64,000 nt of DNA from Zygnema cylindricum (GCA_037447655.1 JBBHKE010001350.1:130907-194906), one strand, 5' to 3'. Positions 1-12,286 are shown, counted from the stretch's first letter. Translations and numbers: made by a program. Notes: generated from the letters alone by a model not told the origin.

Positions 1-1
1 A

Positions 2-1348
2 GAAGATGGTTTACTATATTTGCGAACAGGGGATAGGTTAGGCATTCCTGAAATGGGAGACTTGAGAAAACAACTTTTACAGGAAGCCCATGAGCATTTA
101 GGACATCTTGGTCGAGATAAAACTCTTAGTCGGCTGCAGAGTAGATTGTTTTGGCCAGGGATGGCAAAAGAGGTGTCGAAACACGTGGAAAGTTGTGTCC
201 CTTGCCAACAGAGTAAACCTAGTAACCAGAAACCTAGAGGTCTCTTAAAACCTTAAGATATTCCCGAAAGACCATGGGAATCTGTCAGTATGGATTTTAT
301 TGTCAGGTTACCAGCTACATCTAGAAGAAATGACAGTATCATGGTCGTAGTCGATACGTTCAGTAAAATGGGAATCTTTATCCCTTGCAAAACTACTCAT
401 TCAGTTGTAGATATTGCAAAGTTATATTTTGACAACGTGGTCAGACATCATGGAGTTCCCCTCTCTATAGTCAGTGATAGGGATTCTAAATTTACATCTG
501 CATTTTGGAAAGAATTGCAGCAAAATTTAGGCACTGAATTGACAATGAGTACCGCTTATCATCCTCAGACAGATGGACAGACAGAAAGGATGAACTGTAC
601 ACTACAGGAAATGCTTAGGACTGTTTGCAGTGGAGTTCAGAACACATGGGAATCTAAACTGCCATTAATGGAATTTGCATACAATTCATGTAAACACGCT
701 AGTACGGGATTCTCACCATTTGAAGTTGCATACGGATACCAACCTAGAGAAGCATTAGACTTAATAACAGGGGTCACTCAAGAGAATAGAGGTTTAGGAA
801 CAGAGTTTTGGGAATACATTCAAACAGTTTGGAAAACTGTCCGGGATGCATTAGTGGAGGCACAAAGGAGGCAAGAATTAAATGCTAACTGCAAACGGGG
901 TGATTGGGTGTTACGCACAGGCGACAAGGTTTGGCTTTCTACAACTCATTACAGGTGCAAGATCGAGGGACAATCAGATCCTATGGGAATATTTGCTCCT
1001 AAGTACATTGGACCATTTACTGTAACCGAGATGATATCGTTAGTTGCTGTCAAAATGGAATTGCCGCCTTCAACAAAGATTCATCCAGTGATACACATCA
1101 GCCAACTGAAACCAGTAAATCTTCGCCCAACTGAAGGAGAATTGGAATTGGATCCCTCAATAATTATAGAACCTGAAGTTCACAGATGGGTAATAGATTG
1201 GGTTGGTCAACGGTTCAAGGTCGGTGATACTATATTCTGGCAAGTGCATTATCTAGGAAGGCCTGAGGATGAGTTGGCTTTAGAGGATAAAAATTCTGAG
1301 TTTTTACAGAGGTGCTGGAGGGATAATAATATAGAAGTCCCGTCTTGA
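2..1348 (+). pseudogene. Ty3/gypsy integrase with chromodomain-like tail (one in-frame stop)
   Basis: This is the C-terminal part of a Ty3/gypsy Pol polyprotein, which inserts the cDNA into host chromatin. The frame starts upstream of the window. The zinc-binding HHCC motif is visible in order: H of HEHLGH, then C-V-P-C in SCVPCQQSK. The catalytic triad follows: D in VSMDFIV, D in IVSDRDSKF, and E in DGQTERMN. The tail (PEVHRW to FWQVHYLGRPEDE) resembles a chromodomain, as in chromoviruses. One in-frame TAA at 254-256 separates the zinc finger from the catalytic core; the reading frame is otherwise open and not shifted. The element is therefore recently active or only lightly decayed, unlike the copy at 14609-16080, which has several stops and frameshifts. 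Confidence 0.93.
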
Positions 1349-1397
1349 TAATTAAAGGTGTTTTAACTGAGGTCAGTTAAAAATAAAGAGGGGATGA

Positions 1398-2363
1398 TAT
1401 AACAGTAATAGCGGATCGAACTTGTTTATAAATGGGTATTTAGGTGTTATAATTATAGAGTACTAAAATTGGTAGACGTCCGCGAAAGAATCACGCTATT
1501 TGGAGTTATATTTTAAAAGTTATAGCGATGGGTGTATTTAGGTGACAGCGTGGGGTCTAAATAACAAGTGGGTATCATTGAAACGGGTTAAGGGTCAAAT
1601 TAGTACCGAAATTACGCGCGTACGTTTCATAAAGTTCTAATGAAACGTTTAGTATGCACGGTGCTTCGTTTCGTACAAATTTTAGTACGAAACGTCACTT
1701 TCACTTAAGGGAATTTCGTAGGAAGTTTCGCGTGCGAAATTTGTTACGCACGCTCGTGCGAAGTCGCGTTTCGTTTGGCGCGCAATTTTGCACGTAAATG
1801 TTACGTAGTGAAACGTAACGTTTGATTGGTTAGCAAAGCGCCAAGTAGTTAGTAAGAGATTTCGCACGTTTTTGCATTGGGCAGTCTGAGTCTTTGCTGA
1901 TCAATGATTGGCCCAGGTAAAAGCCTGTTAAAACGGAGCGTTGACTCTGGCCTGGCGAGTCCAGGGCGATGATGGATAAATAGTGAAGTGTAAGAGGAGA
2001 GTAGACATCTTTTCCTTTGGAAAAGTTTGTGGAAATTCCGGCTGATCTTGGTCCTGAGCGATTAATACCAAATTGGAGAAAAGGCATTTTGCATTGAAAT
2101 CTCTTACTAACTAAATAGTGTTTTAGTAGTTAAGAGATAGAATTATTAAGAGTGGAGAGTAGAGGAAACACTTTAAATTGAAGGGTTGAGCCACGAGGGC
2201 AAGAGACCAAGCTAATGTTATGTGGACAAAAGCTTCTTCTAATTTAAAGTTATCCTTATGTGAGTGTTTTCCAATGTGGATGTGTATTTTCCAATGTGTG
2301 GAATGTGTGGTTGGAATTGTTTGTAGTAATGGGATTTTCTGAGAGGTAGGAGATCCTATTACA
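1398..2363 (+). repeat. 3' LTR of Ty3/gypsy element 1
   Basis: This 966-bp LTR is collinear with the LTRs at 8969-9941 and 16132-17103. It starts TATAACAG (a TGTAACAG start with one change) and ends CCTATTACA. The family's terminal inverted repeat is TGTAA...TTACA. It follows a purine tract. Confidence 0.9.
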
Positions 2364-3176
2364 ATCGAGGACCGTTTGCACATATTCGATATATATCGAA
2401 TTTCAGGTACCCGATAATCAATATATCGCTTCGATATGTCGAATTTCGAATCATCGCGATATATCTACAATATATCGTATCGCCAATATATCGACGCTTT
2501 AAAAAATAAAAATATAAATCTCACAGGTTATCAAAGTCATGTGACTTCTGACAAAGTGACTGTAAAATCTTTGCCGGAAAGAAATACGGTTTTTTCCTGA
2601 AAGTCAGCAGATTGAAGGAGATCTATGAGGCACATTGATGAGGTACACTTGTGAAGTACACGTACGTCATACGCAAGTACGATTTTCCAGACGAAAAAGG
2701 TCGGTTTCCAAATATTTGATGATTTTTAGATTTGATAGTCAGCTTACATGGAACCACTCATATCAGAACACGTATGTAAAACTTATTTACAAATGATACT
2801 TGATGTACCCGAGGCCTCTGTAATACATAAATTTTGTTGTCCGTACTATTACAGAGACCTCCTCGTGTAACCATACCCCAAATAAGTAATCATTAGAATT
2901 ATGGAATTAGTACTTTTTTGTCAGTTACATTTTGCGGCGTCTACCTTTAAGTCATGGAACGAAAATCACGGCGTACGTGGCGTATAAGACAATTTGACTT
3001 TTTCGCTAAAGTAACATATTATATAAAAAAATAAAAATATTAAATTTAAAAAATACTATATATCGCGATAATTTATGTTGGTCTTAGTACGATATATCGA
3101 TGATTCTTCTCAATTGATATTTGATATATCAAATATCGAGATTATCGCGATATGAGTTTATCGATACCCAACATTA
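2364..3176 (+). mobile_element. hAT-like non-autonomous element, GATATATCG-rich family (copy A)
   Basis: About 810 bp matches the copies at 19958-22396 and 34869-35704. It carries many near-palindromic cgatatatcg blocks at both ends and ends in CGATACCCAACATTA. Its left end was separated by insertion of the Ty3/gypsy element and lies outside the window. It has no coding frame. Confidence 0.8.
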
Positions 3177-3232
3177 GCTATAACAGTAAAGGAATAAATA
3201 GCGTAAAAAAAATTTAGTGTAATTAACGCTAA

Positions 3233-3890
3233 GGGTAACCTTCCATCAAGCGAAAAGTGGGGTTATATATTGAAGAAAGTACCTTTCCGTACTAAATTGT
3301 ACTGCTTTTCTTTTTTATCCAGTGTCTGGCTAGTCTCCTCCGACAGTCCCCAAAACACTTTGCCCTTACTAGACGCATGTATTGGTCCACTTGTAAAAGT
3401 CACAGCCGATCAACGACGGACGTGAATTTATAAACTTACATGTGGCAAATGGCGTGTACTTTTTGACATCAAAGCCACCTTGTTCGACGACAAAATCTTG
3501 GTTGTAAGACATCCTGTCACGCCTCCGTTGGTACAGCGATAATACATGAACCTACAAATTCAAGGACATTTGTACAAATTTTCATTTTGCAACGATTTTC
3601 GTGACCATTGGTACAACGACAAATACAAGGACATACACATTGTACATTAGCGTGACGCTACTATATATTTTAATCCGCATCCACGCGTACAGATACCCAG
3701 TTGAGATTTTGAAATTTTCATATCTTTCATTAATCCCGATCGGCTCATCAGGATCCTACGTGGTTCCAATTGCAATCCAACACAAGCAATTTCTGCTTCA
3801 CTGGCACGACATGATCGAAAGGTGTTAGAAATATTACTGGCAGAAAACATAACCGTACGATTAATGGGAACACTTGATGGAAGGTTACCC
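3233..3890. mobile_element. Harbinger-like MITE, GGGTAACCTTCCATCAAG ends
   Basis: The 658-bp element has inverted ends GGGTAACCTTCCATCAAG and CTTGATGGAAGGTTACCC, flanked on both sides by TAA. A 3-bp TWA duplication and GGG-starting ends are typical of PIF/Harbinger. There is no transposase frame. A single similar end (GGGGACGTTCCATCAG) lies at about 3943-3958, and a larger relative is at 36870-38538. Confidence 0.75.
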
Positions 3891-4230
3891 TAATTCGGAA
3901 AAAAAAACAAAAATAAACATATATACTAATTAATCACTAAAGGGGACGTTCCATCAGTCGAAAATTGAGGTAGTTTACAAAAATCCACGACTATCCATAC
4001 CAAACCGTACGGCTTATTTTGTTTTTATATGAAAAACAACATTACAGAGAATCTTGCCAATACTCTCAGAAGTTTTGGGAGGTAATTGTTGAAAGTTATG
4101 TATTTTCTAGGTCTGAATAGGAAAAATAAAAGGAAGAAATAAAGCAAAGGCAGTCTGCTTCTCGCTCCACTCTCCAGTCCCCATACTTGTTGTAGTCACT
4201 GAAGACTGGAGAGAGAGCTAGAACCATGGC

Positions 4231-5554
4231 TGTTGTTTTTGGAAGATTCATTTTTGTACATGCGTGCGCTCGCGTGTTCGCATACTTAGTAACCGGATGT
4301 AATATGGTGGTTCAAATGGATTTGTGGATTGGGGGGTAATTGTACGGATGATTTTAAGGTGACGTAAAAGTACAAATTAAGTGACGCGAAGAAGCGTACG
4401 AAAAATACGGAATGCGAAATAAAAATGGACGGCGGATCGCTTCGCGATTTGATTTGAAATATTCGAAGGGTTTGAAAAAGTACGCCGGCCATACGAAACA
4501 TAATGCGACAGACCGCATTTATTAAATGTGACGCCGCCGGTACGGAGCGTCGTATTTGACACGTGAGATTTACGGCGAAGTACGTGGTTTCATACGAACA
4601 GGATTTAGATAGTACGGTTTAATTTCGGCAGTGGTTCGAGCTACACGTGGAGGGCGGACGACGTCCGCCGATATTTCCAAGGGATCGTATTGTTTGATGA
4701 CGTGTTATTAAGTGGAGCGTCATATGCGATGTCGGTTCACTACGTGGACTTATCGACAAGTGACTAAGCAAGTTGTCACTTATGACGCGGATTTATGGAT
4801 GCGTCGGTGTAAATATTTGAAGAAACATTTTCTTGTCGTATATGTATTAATAAATTAGAGTTGATTATGATGTTTATATTTTAAGTGATCAATTAGGGTT
4901 TTCGATAGTTTAATTTGTGTGTGTACGATGTCGTACTTGTAGACAAGTGTACGCTTACGATTGCTTGACTTTCAGGTGTACGCTTACGATTAGTGTTTCT
5001 TAGTAATTGGCTATTATGGTTAAATATGACTTAATGACAGTTACGTAATTTACGTTGGTTATTTTGACACTTTGTGATTCGTTGACAGCTCACAAGTGTA
5101 TATATAGGAATGAGCTTTGTTAAGAATTAATCATCAATGCTTAGCATGAAAAGTAGGGACCGAAGATGTAGACTTTTAGGGTTGCCGATTAGGTCATGCA
5201 TTTGAGTAATATGTTTATTGATATACTTTTGTTTATTTAATGTTTATGTGAGATTCGACTCTTTTTGTTATTATTTATTTATGTTATTTTATGTTGTTTT
5301 ATATATGTTTGATATGCATTGTTTATGCATTTGTCCTAGGGTTTGTTTATGTCGATTATTCCATCAAACCTTAGATGTTGTCATAGGGTTTATTTATGTT
5401 GATTATTCCATGAAACCCTAAATGTTGTTTGTTGCGTCTGTGTACGCATATGGAGGATGCATTTCATATGATTGTTCGTCGACCTATTTTTGCTTAGCTT
5501 CTTGCATGATAGTTTGGGTCGCTTCTGCGGTCTATTTTAGACCAAAGAACAACA
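4231..5554 (+). repeat. 5' LTR of non-autonomous element
   Basis: This 1324-bp LTR starts TGTTGTTTTTGG and ends AAAGAACAACA. It pairs with 6465-7787 at very high identity. No coding content is evident; the short frames in it recur identically in the other LTR. Confidence 0.92.
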
Positions 5555-5568
5555 GGTTATGGGCCCAC
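5555..5568 (+). other. Primer-binding site, half-tRNA initiator Met type
   Basis: GGTTATGGGCCCAC sits directly after the LTR. It is complementary to the anticodon stem-loop of plant initiator tRNA-Met (GTGGGCCCATAACC), not to the tRNA 3' end. Drosophila copia and some relatives prime from a cleaved 5' half of this tRNA using an almost identical site. Confidence 0.8.
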
Positions 5569-6464
5569 ACCCCATCTATCATATGTTAGGTTAAGTCGAT
5601 GTAGGTTTTTCTCACTCGCATTTTAGCGGGTTAATATTGTCCTTGCTGGTTGTATTGCAGTAATGGTGTCTGTGTACCCATGAGATCGGCCTTGTCATAG
5701 TGTTGGTATGTGCCGAGTTTAATCTTGCATCGCCCCAAGGGTTAACCTAGTAACAGTGTCGAAATGTCTTACCCTCAATGAAAAATGATTAACTATGAGA
5801 AATGATATTTTATTTTTGGAAAATACATATTTGTTTTTGGTGGAGAGATTTGGGAAGTTAAGTTTTGACATTTGGTGGAGATTCGACATTTGGGGGAGAG
5901 AGATCCGGAAGGTGGAGTTATGACATGTGGTGGAGAGATCCAAATTTTGTGGATAGATGATTGTTGAAAATTGGATTCGTAATGTAGATTTTGAGTTGTT
6001 GGAAATTTTTGGGAAATGTGACATTATTAGAATTTTTGGGAAAATACTATTTGTTAAATGTATTTTTAATGGGAAATTTTGAAATCAGATTATTAAATGA
6101 AAAAGAAAAAAAATTGAAATCTAGATTTGATATGGTTGAGGTATAAATTGTGAGTTGGGTTATATTATTAAGTGTAATCCTTTAGTTTTAATTTTAGTTG
6201 ACTTGAGATAGAATTGTGGGAAGTAGATTCAGATTTAGATATTGGTGAGAAAAAGGAAAATTGTTGTAATTGAAAAATGAAAAATATATTATGTATTATG
6301 AAATCTGGATGGTATATAGAGGCAGCGGAAGCGTTGGTGGAACAAGTGGAAAAATTATGTCGGAGGCATTTGACGGATTAAGATGGAGGAGACAGCAGGA
6401 GGTGACAGTGGTGACAGATGATGACGTGGCGTCATGGATTTACGAAACTAAATCTTCGGGGGAG
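5569..6464 (+). other. Non-coding internal region of the non-autonomous LTR element
   Basis: About 900 bp lie between primer site and purine tract. There are no recognisable gag, protease, reverse transcriptase or integrase motifs in any frame. The stretch at 5860-5970 repeats short blocks such as ttggtggagagat. A packaging signal could lie here, but none can be identified. Confidence 0.7.
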
Positions 6465-7787
6465 TGTTGTTTTTGGAAGATTCATTTTTGTACATGCGTG
6501 CGCTCGCGTGTTCGCATACTTAGTAACCGGATGTAATATGGTGGTTCAAATGGATTTGTGGATTGGGGGGTAATTGTACGGATGATTTTAAGGTGACGTA
6601 AAAGTACAAATTAAGTGACGCGAAGAAGCGTACGAAAAATACGGAATGCGAAATAAAAATGGACGGCGGATCGCTTCGCGATTTGATTTGAAATATTCGA
6701 AGGGTTTGAAAAAGTACGCCGGCCATACGAAACATAATGCGACAGACCGCATTTATTAAATGTGACGCCGCCGGTACGGAGCGTCGTATTTGACACGTGA
6801 GATTTACGGCGAAGTACGTGGTTTCATACGAACAGGATTTAGATAGTACGGTTTAATTTCGGCAGTGGTTCGAGCTACACGTGGAGGGCGGACGACGTCC
6901 GCCGATATTTCCAAGGGATCGTATTGTTTGATGACGTGTTATTAAGTGGAGCGTACATATGCGATGTCAGTTCACTACGTGGACTTATCGACAAATGACT
7001 AAGCAAGTTGTCACTTATGACGCGGATTATGGATGCGTCGGTGTAAATATTTGAAGAAACATTTTCTTGTCGTATATGTATTAATAAATTAGAGTTAATA
7101 ATGATGTTTATATTTTAAGTGATCAATTAGGGTTTTCGATAGTTTAATTTGTGTGTGTACGATGTCGTACTTGTAGACAAGTGTACGCTTACGATTGCTT
7201 GATTTTCAGGTGTACGCTTACGATTAGTGTTTCTTAGTAATTGGCTATTATGGTTAAATATGACTTAATGACAGTTACGTAATTTCCGTTGGTTATTTTG
7301 ACACTTTGTGATTCGTTGACAGCTCACAAGTGTATATATAGGAATGAGCTTTGTTAAGAATTAATCATCAATGCTGGTTAGTAAAGTGGGGACCGAAGAT
7401 GTAGACTTTTAGGGTTGCCGATTAGGTCATGCATTTGAGTAATATGTTTATTGATATACTTTTGTTTATTTAATGTTTATGTGAGATTCGACTCTTTTTG
7501 TTATTATTTATTTATGTTATTTTATGTTGTTTTATATATGTTTGATATGCATTGTTTATGCATTTGTCCTAGGGTTTGTTTATGTCGATTATTCCATCAA
7601 ACCTTAGATGTTGTCATAGGGTTTATTTATGTTGATTATTCCATGAAACCCTAAATGTTGTTTGTTGCGTCTGTGTACGCATATGGAGGATGCATTTCAT
7701 ATGATTGTTCGTCGACCTATTTTTGCTTAGCTTCTTGCATGATAGTTTGGGTCGCTTCTGCGGTCTATTTTAGACCAAAGAACAACA
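6465..7787 (+). repeat. 3' LTR of non-autonomous element
   Basis: This 1323-bp LTR partners 4231-5554. Differences are few single-base changes and a small replacement near 7375-7392. It is preceded by the purine tract CGGGGGAG (6457-6464) and followed by the ATGGC target duplication. Confidence 0.92.
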
Positions 7788-8968
7788 ATGGCTGCCTATG
7801 CTTTCTAAGATGACAGAAAATAGGGTTCTACTTAGTCTGTACCAAAATGACTGCCGGCTCCGGGATATGATCCTGGTACCTAACGTCTGTTAGATTAGCC
7901 GGTAGGTGACAGCTTTGTCCTGTAGACTAGAATCAGTGCTAGGACATATAGGGCACGATAGGTATTTGTATAAATACAGGGCAAAGATTCCATTTAACTA
8001 CTAGGATGGAATCTTTGGCATAGAACCCGCGGTACCTTCTATGTCGCACGAAACGAATGTTACGGACATTTGTTTCGACGGTCCGGATAAAAACGCGATG
8101 TGAAATCGACGGCCGTGGTGCAAGCCGGGATTTCGGAAAGGCCGCCTTGGCGTTTTCGGGCGTCGCCACTCCGGATGACACGTGGCGACACCGTACGTGG
8201 TTGCGGAATTTCCAGAGTGCAAGACAACAAGATCGGATATGACAGATGTCATTTGTAAGGCCTGTCGAACATCAGCCGTACAGAAAGTACACCGGCGCTT
8301 GTACTTCTCTGTACCGTACAGTCTTGTGATTGGCGCCGTACTTCAGTAGAAGGGGTTTTAGAGAGGGAATAGGACTTAGAATATTTTGGGTAGGTAACCG
8401 CATCTCCCAGAGAGCATCTTGTATAAAAGGCAAACTTTGGCCAGCCATATCTATCAACTCAGTTGACCAAATTCAATGATTCTTTTTGCTGCGAACTCAG
8501 GGGAGTCCACGCTACACAAGGGTGTAGTCGGTGAGAGTGTTTGCCTACCAGGATGGCTGAATTTCTAATGAAAAGTCAAAGTGGGTGAATGTGTCCAAAT
8601 CTCATAATCTAACTTTGCATTCTGTGGTGGAACTGAGCACACAGAAAGTCTTATTTCACAGAGTTGAAGCTGTAATGGGGTTCTGATCGTCAAGGGGTCA
8701 ATCATTTCGGTTTATATAAACTTGGAGTCGGCACTATCTAGATTAGCTTCTTTTGATCTGCGAATTCTGTGTGGCAATGGAGCCCATAGAATTTCAGTAA
8801 TGCTGACCGTCGAATGGTCATCCGCAAGGAGTTCGCTTCATTTTTCTCTGTAGCTGTCAACCTACCTCAAGGAAGTGGGTTGGCAGATACAAAAAAAAGT
8901 GACACGTTGGACAATTAAGCTACGTGTCATGATGTAAAACCAACGAAGTTGACCAAATTTACACATGA

Positions 8969-9941
8969 TGTAACAGTAATAGTGGATCGAAATTGGTTGT
9001 AATTGGGTATTTAAGGGTTCAGGAATATAAAGTTATGAATTTGGTAGACGTTCGCGAAAGAAACGCGCGATTTCGAGTTTTAATTCAAAAGATATAGCGA
9101 TGGGTGTATTTAGGGGACAACGCGGGGTCAAACTAACAAGTGGGTATCATTGAAACGGGTTAAGGGTCAAATTAGTACCGAAATTTTGCGTGTGAGTTTC
9201 ATAAAGTACTGAAGAAACATTTAGTCGTTTAGTACGCACGATGGTTCGTTTCGTACAATTTTTAGTATGAAACGTCACTTTCACTTAATAGAATTTCGTC
9301 GATATTTTCGCCTGCGAAATTTGGGATGCACGTTCGTGCGAAGTCGCGTTTCCTTTGGCGGGCACTTTTGCACGTAAATGTTGTGTAGTGAAATGTAGCG
9401 TTAGATTGGTTGGTAAATGCTACGGAGTTAGTAAGTAATTTCACACGTTTTTGCATTGGTCAGTCTAAGTCTTTGCTGATCAATGATTGGCCCAAGTAAA
9501 ACTTGTTGAGCGGAGAGTTGACTCTGGCCTGGCTAGTCTAGGGCAATGATGGATAAATAGTGAAATCTAAGAGAAAGTAAACATCTTTTCTTTTGGAAAA
9601 GTTTGTGGAAATTCTGACAGATCTTGGACCTGAGCGATTAAAACCAAATTGGAGCAATGGCATTTTTGCATTGAATTTTCTTACTAACTAAGTAGTGTTT
9701 TAGTAGTTAAGAGATAGAATATTTACGAGTGGAGGGCAGTTGAAAATACTTAAAAAAAAACGGTTGACCCACGAGGGCAAGAGACCAAGCTAATGTTATG
9801 TGAACAAAAGCTTCTTCTAATTTAAAGTTTATCCTCATGTGAGTGATATCCAATATGAATGTGTATTTTCCAATGTGTGGAATGTGGGGTTGAAATTGGT
9901 TGTAATAATGGGATTTTTTGAGAGGTAGTAATCCTAATACA
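8969..9941 (+). repeat. 5' LTR of Ty3/gypsy element 2
   Basis: This 973-bp LTR starts TGTAACAG and ends CCTAATACA. It is clearly diverged from its partner at 16132-17103, which points to an old insertion. Confidence 0.92.
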
Positions 9942-9943
9942 TA

Positions 9944-9955
9944 TGGTTTCAAAGC
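9944..9955 (+). other. Primer-binding site, initiator tRNA-Met 3' end type
   Basis: TGGTTTCAAAGC lies two bases after the 5' LTR. It matches the common plant retroelement site TGGTATCAGAGC (complement of the 3' end of initiator tRNA-Met) at 10 of 12 positions. This is a different use of the same tRNA from the Copia-type elements in this window. Confidence 0.7.
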
Positions 9956-10741
9956 TTTGGTTAGAAACCAAGGAGAAGTTTGCTCACTCGAATATCGACT
10001 GTCGTGACCGGTGAAGGTGCTCTAACATGTGTCGGTAGAACCACAATGTGAAGTGGTAGGCGATTGGAGGGAAACTAAGTGATCACACTGCCAGCGGCCG
10101 CAATTACATGTGAGGCGTGCTTAGGTCTTAAGGACTAAGGCGGGGTGGGCAGTGTAGCCACCAAAGAAGCTCACTCCAATTACCTAGAGGCCAAACAAAC
10201 TTGCCTTCTCCTAGTAATGATTCATGTGTACAGGGAGGGCTTGAAGCCATGAAAGGTGAGGATGTGAAGATTAGAGAACAAAAGATCCTGATGTAGTGGG
10301 AAATGGGAAATTTGTTAATGGAGGAGAAAGAAAATTGAGCATTTTACTTCTTCAAGAGTAAAGGAGTCCAGAAATGACTAAAAACATTTCAAACCCTAAA
10401 TTGTTACCTTTGATTGCTTTGAATTTTGGTGTTGCAAAATTTGTGGTTGAATTTTACCTTTGAGAGCTTTCAATTTTGCTGTTACAAAATTTGTGGGGAA
10501 ACTTTTTACCTTTCTATTTCAATGTTTGGGAAAATTCAATTTTCACAAACTTACTTTTAATGTTTATTTGATTTCTGAGATTTTGATATCTTTCAAAAGA
10601 TTTGTCAAAAAAAAAAATTCTTCGATTGGAGAAATCTAATGACTTTAAATCTGCTGCAAACTCTTTTGGATACTTATACTATACCTTTCTTATTGTTTGA
10701 TTTCATTGTGTGATAATGGCAAATTCTGCATGGAAACGTGA

Positions 10742-11990
10742 ATGGAAAATGCTTTGAATGTTTTGAAGAAGCGTACTGTCAAATTGGTCAAAACATTTAA
10801 TAATTTTGCTGCTGTAATGGATGAAACAATTTTCGAATTTAAAAGTGAATGGAAGGATGTTAAAGAAAATGAGAATGTTTCAAATCAAAAATTCGATGAG
10901 CAAATTAATGTAATCAACACCAGAAATGATGTTAATGACCAAAAGGGGTGAGCGTAGTAAGAAAAATGTCAGTTTTAGGGGAAATGATCACCATAGACCT
11001 AAGAAGATAAAAGATTTGAAATTGTTTATCAGTGAAGCACCATCCTTTGATGGTAAGAAGATTGATGAGTGAGATGCTTGGATTTTTCAGATGAAGTATT
11101 ATTGGGAATTTAGCAATTGTGATCGTGATGATTACATTTTTTTTGCTGTTAGTTGTCTAAAGGTGATGCTCAAATTTGGTATTACCATCGAAAGGGTCTA
11201 ACCTAATTTTTGATTATGTTGATTGGGAAGCTTTTAAGACCGCAATCAAATCGCGTTTCTTGATCGTCACTTATAAATCCATAATGGAAAAAAAAAATGG
11301 CTGAACTGTAAGCAGACTAGATCTGTGAAAAATTATATTGTAGAATTTAACTCATCTAGCATTCATGTCATAGATTTGACTGATGAAATGGCTTAGTTGC
11401 ATTTCTTGAACTATCTGAATCCTATACTAAAATCAAAACTGAAACATCACAAATTTATGAATTTGAAGGAATTAAAAGATAAGTCATTGGAGTTAGAGGG
11501 TCAGTTGAGGTATAATCGGGAAACTCAATCATTCATGGGTAATTTGAATGAAGTATCAAAGTGGGGTGAGAGGAATTTGTGGAAGAGGGTCTGAATGCAA
11601 GTCTGGTGAACAAGCAGAATATCTTCAGGGGAAATCAAAGAGGTGGACTGAGCGTTAATGCATGAAACAAATTAAACAATAGAGGGGGATTTATTAAGAG
11701 TCTAAAACCAAGTGTTAATGCTCAGGAACCAATCTTATTATTCCCATATGCACTATCCGTCAGAAAAGAGGTCATAAGCCATTTGAGTGTGCACAACTGA
11801 AGAATATTAACAGTTGTAACTGTGGAGAGGAGGGACATTTCAGCGGAGAGTGCACAAAACCGAAAAAAAAAAGTCACTTGTTTTAAATGCAGGGGTCCAT
11901 ATCATTACGCTAAGGACTGTACAGATAAGAGATCTCTTAAAACAAATGCTGAGAAAGAGATCTCTTAAAACAAATGGTGAGAATGAAGGT
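10742..11990 (+). pseudogene. Ty3/gypsy Gag remnant with zinc knuckles
   Basis: Broken frames encode the capsid/nucleocapsid region. The first frame (10742-10951) is followed by shifted frames with Gag-like segments around 11040-11100 (SEAPSFDGKKIDE) and 11397-11594 (coiled, charged). Zinc knuckles occur near the end: a decayed one in which the second Cys reads Arg (CTIRQKRGHKPFEC), CNCGEEGHFSGEC, and an intact CFKCRGPYHYAKDC. The last two are separated by an 8-A run that shifts the frame. No continuous product is possible. Confidence 0.8.
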
Positions 11991-12286
11991 CTTTAGGAAG
12001 ATATTGCATCATACCTAGTTGAGCAAGAAGTCCAAGAGGTGGAAAACGGAAAAGACTAGCTAAAAGTCCTTAGTTGAGTCAACCAGATTCGAAGTTTAAG
12101 GATTTTACACTAGAGGGCAAGCTAATGAACGGAAAGGTTAGGATAGCTGAATTTATTATGATGCTAACTACACTTCATAGTTTGAACAATCCTTTTGATA
12201 AAACTCTTAACAACAGACCTATGTTGGGAGAGTGAAGTAACGAAGACACCAAACACAGTTTGATCAGATTAGAGCCTTTAGAGGAA

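Larger units (their letters stand above)
1..2363 (+). mobile_element. Ty3/gypsy retrotransposon, 3' part
   Basis: The window opens inside a Ty3/gypsy element. It holds the end of pol (integrase), a purine-rich tract just before the LTR (about 1383-1394) and the 3' LTR. A second, longer copy of the same family lies at 8969-17103 and shows the same order of parts. The 5' half of this copy is outside the window. The five bases after the LTR (ATCGA, 2364-2368) are the expected target duplication, because intact copies of the interrupted host repeat read GTATCGAGGACC at this point. Confidence 0.93.
4231..7787 (+). mobile_element. Complete non-autonomous LTR retrotransposon (TRIM/LARD-like)
   Basis: Two nearly identical 1.32-kb direct repeats (4231-5554, 6465-7787) flank a 910-bp internal region with no gag or pol. 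The ends are TGTTGTT...AACAACA. The target duplication ATGGC is exact on both sides (4226-4230 and 7788-7792). A primer-binding site follows the first LTR directly and a purine tract (GGGGGAG) precedes the second. The LTRs differ by few bases, so the insertion is fairly young. It must be moved by proteins from another element, probably a Copia relative given the shared primer site. Confidence 0.92.
4087..8796 (+). repeat. Copia-type solo LTR, split by a younger element
   Basis: The LTR begins TGTTGAAAG and ends GAATTTCA. It is flanked by GTAAT at 4082-4086 and 8797-8801, a 5-bp target duplication. It is interrupted at 4231-7787 by another LTR element; without it the LTR is about 1.15 kb. It resembles the minus-strand solo LTR at 21141-22100 and, more distantly, the copia LTRs at 39257 and 43941 (shared blocks around the CCATGGCT site and the GGGGAGTC segment). 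There is no internal region, so it is a recombination product. Confidence 0.8.

Noticed and set aside
4231-7787. Local segmental duplication (two 1.3-kb direct repeats)
   Set aside because: The TG...CA ends, primer-binding site, purine tract and exact 5-bp duplication show an LTR pair of one element.
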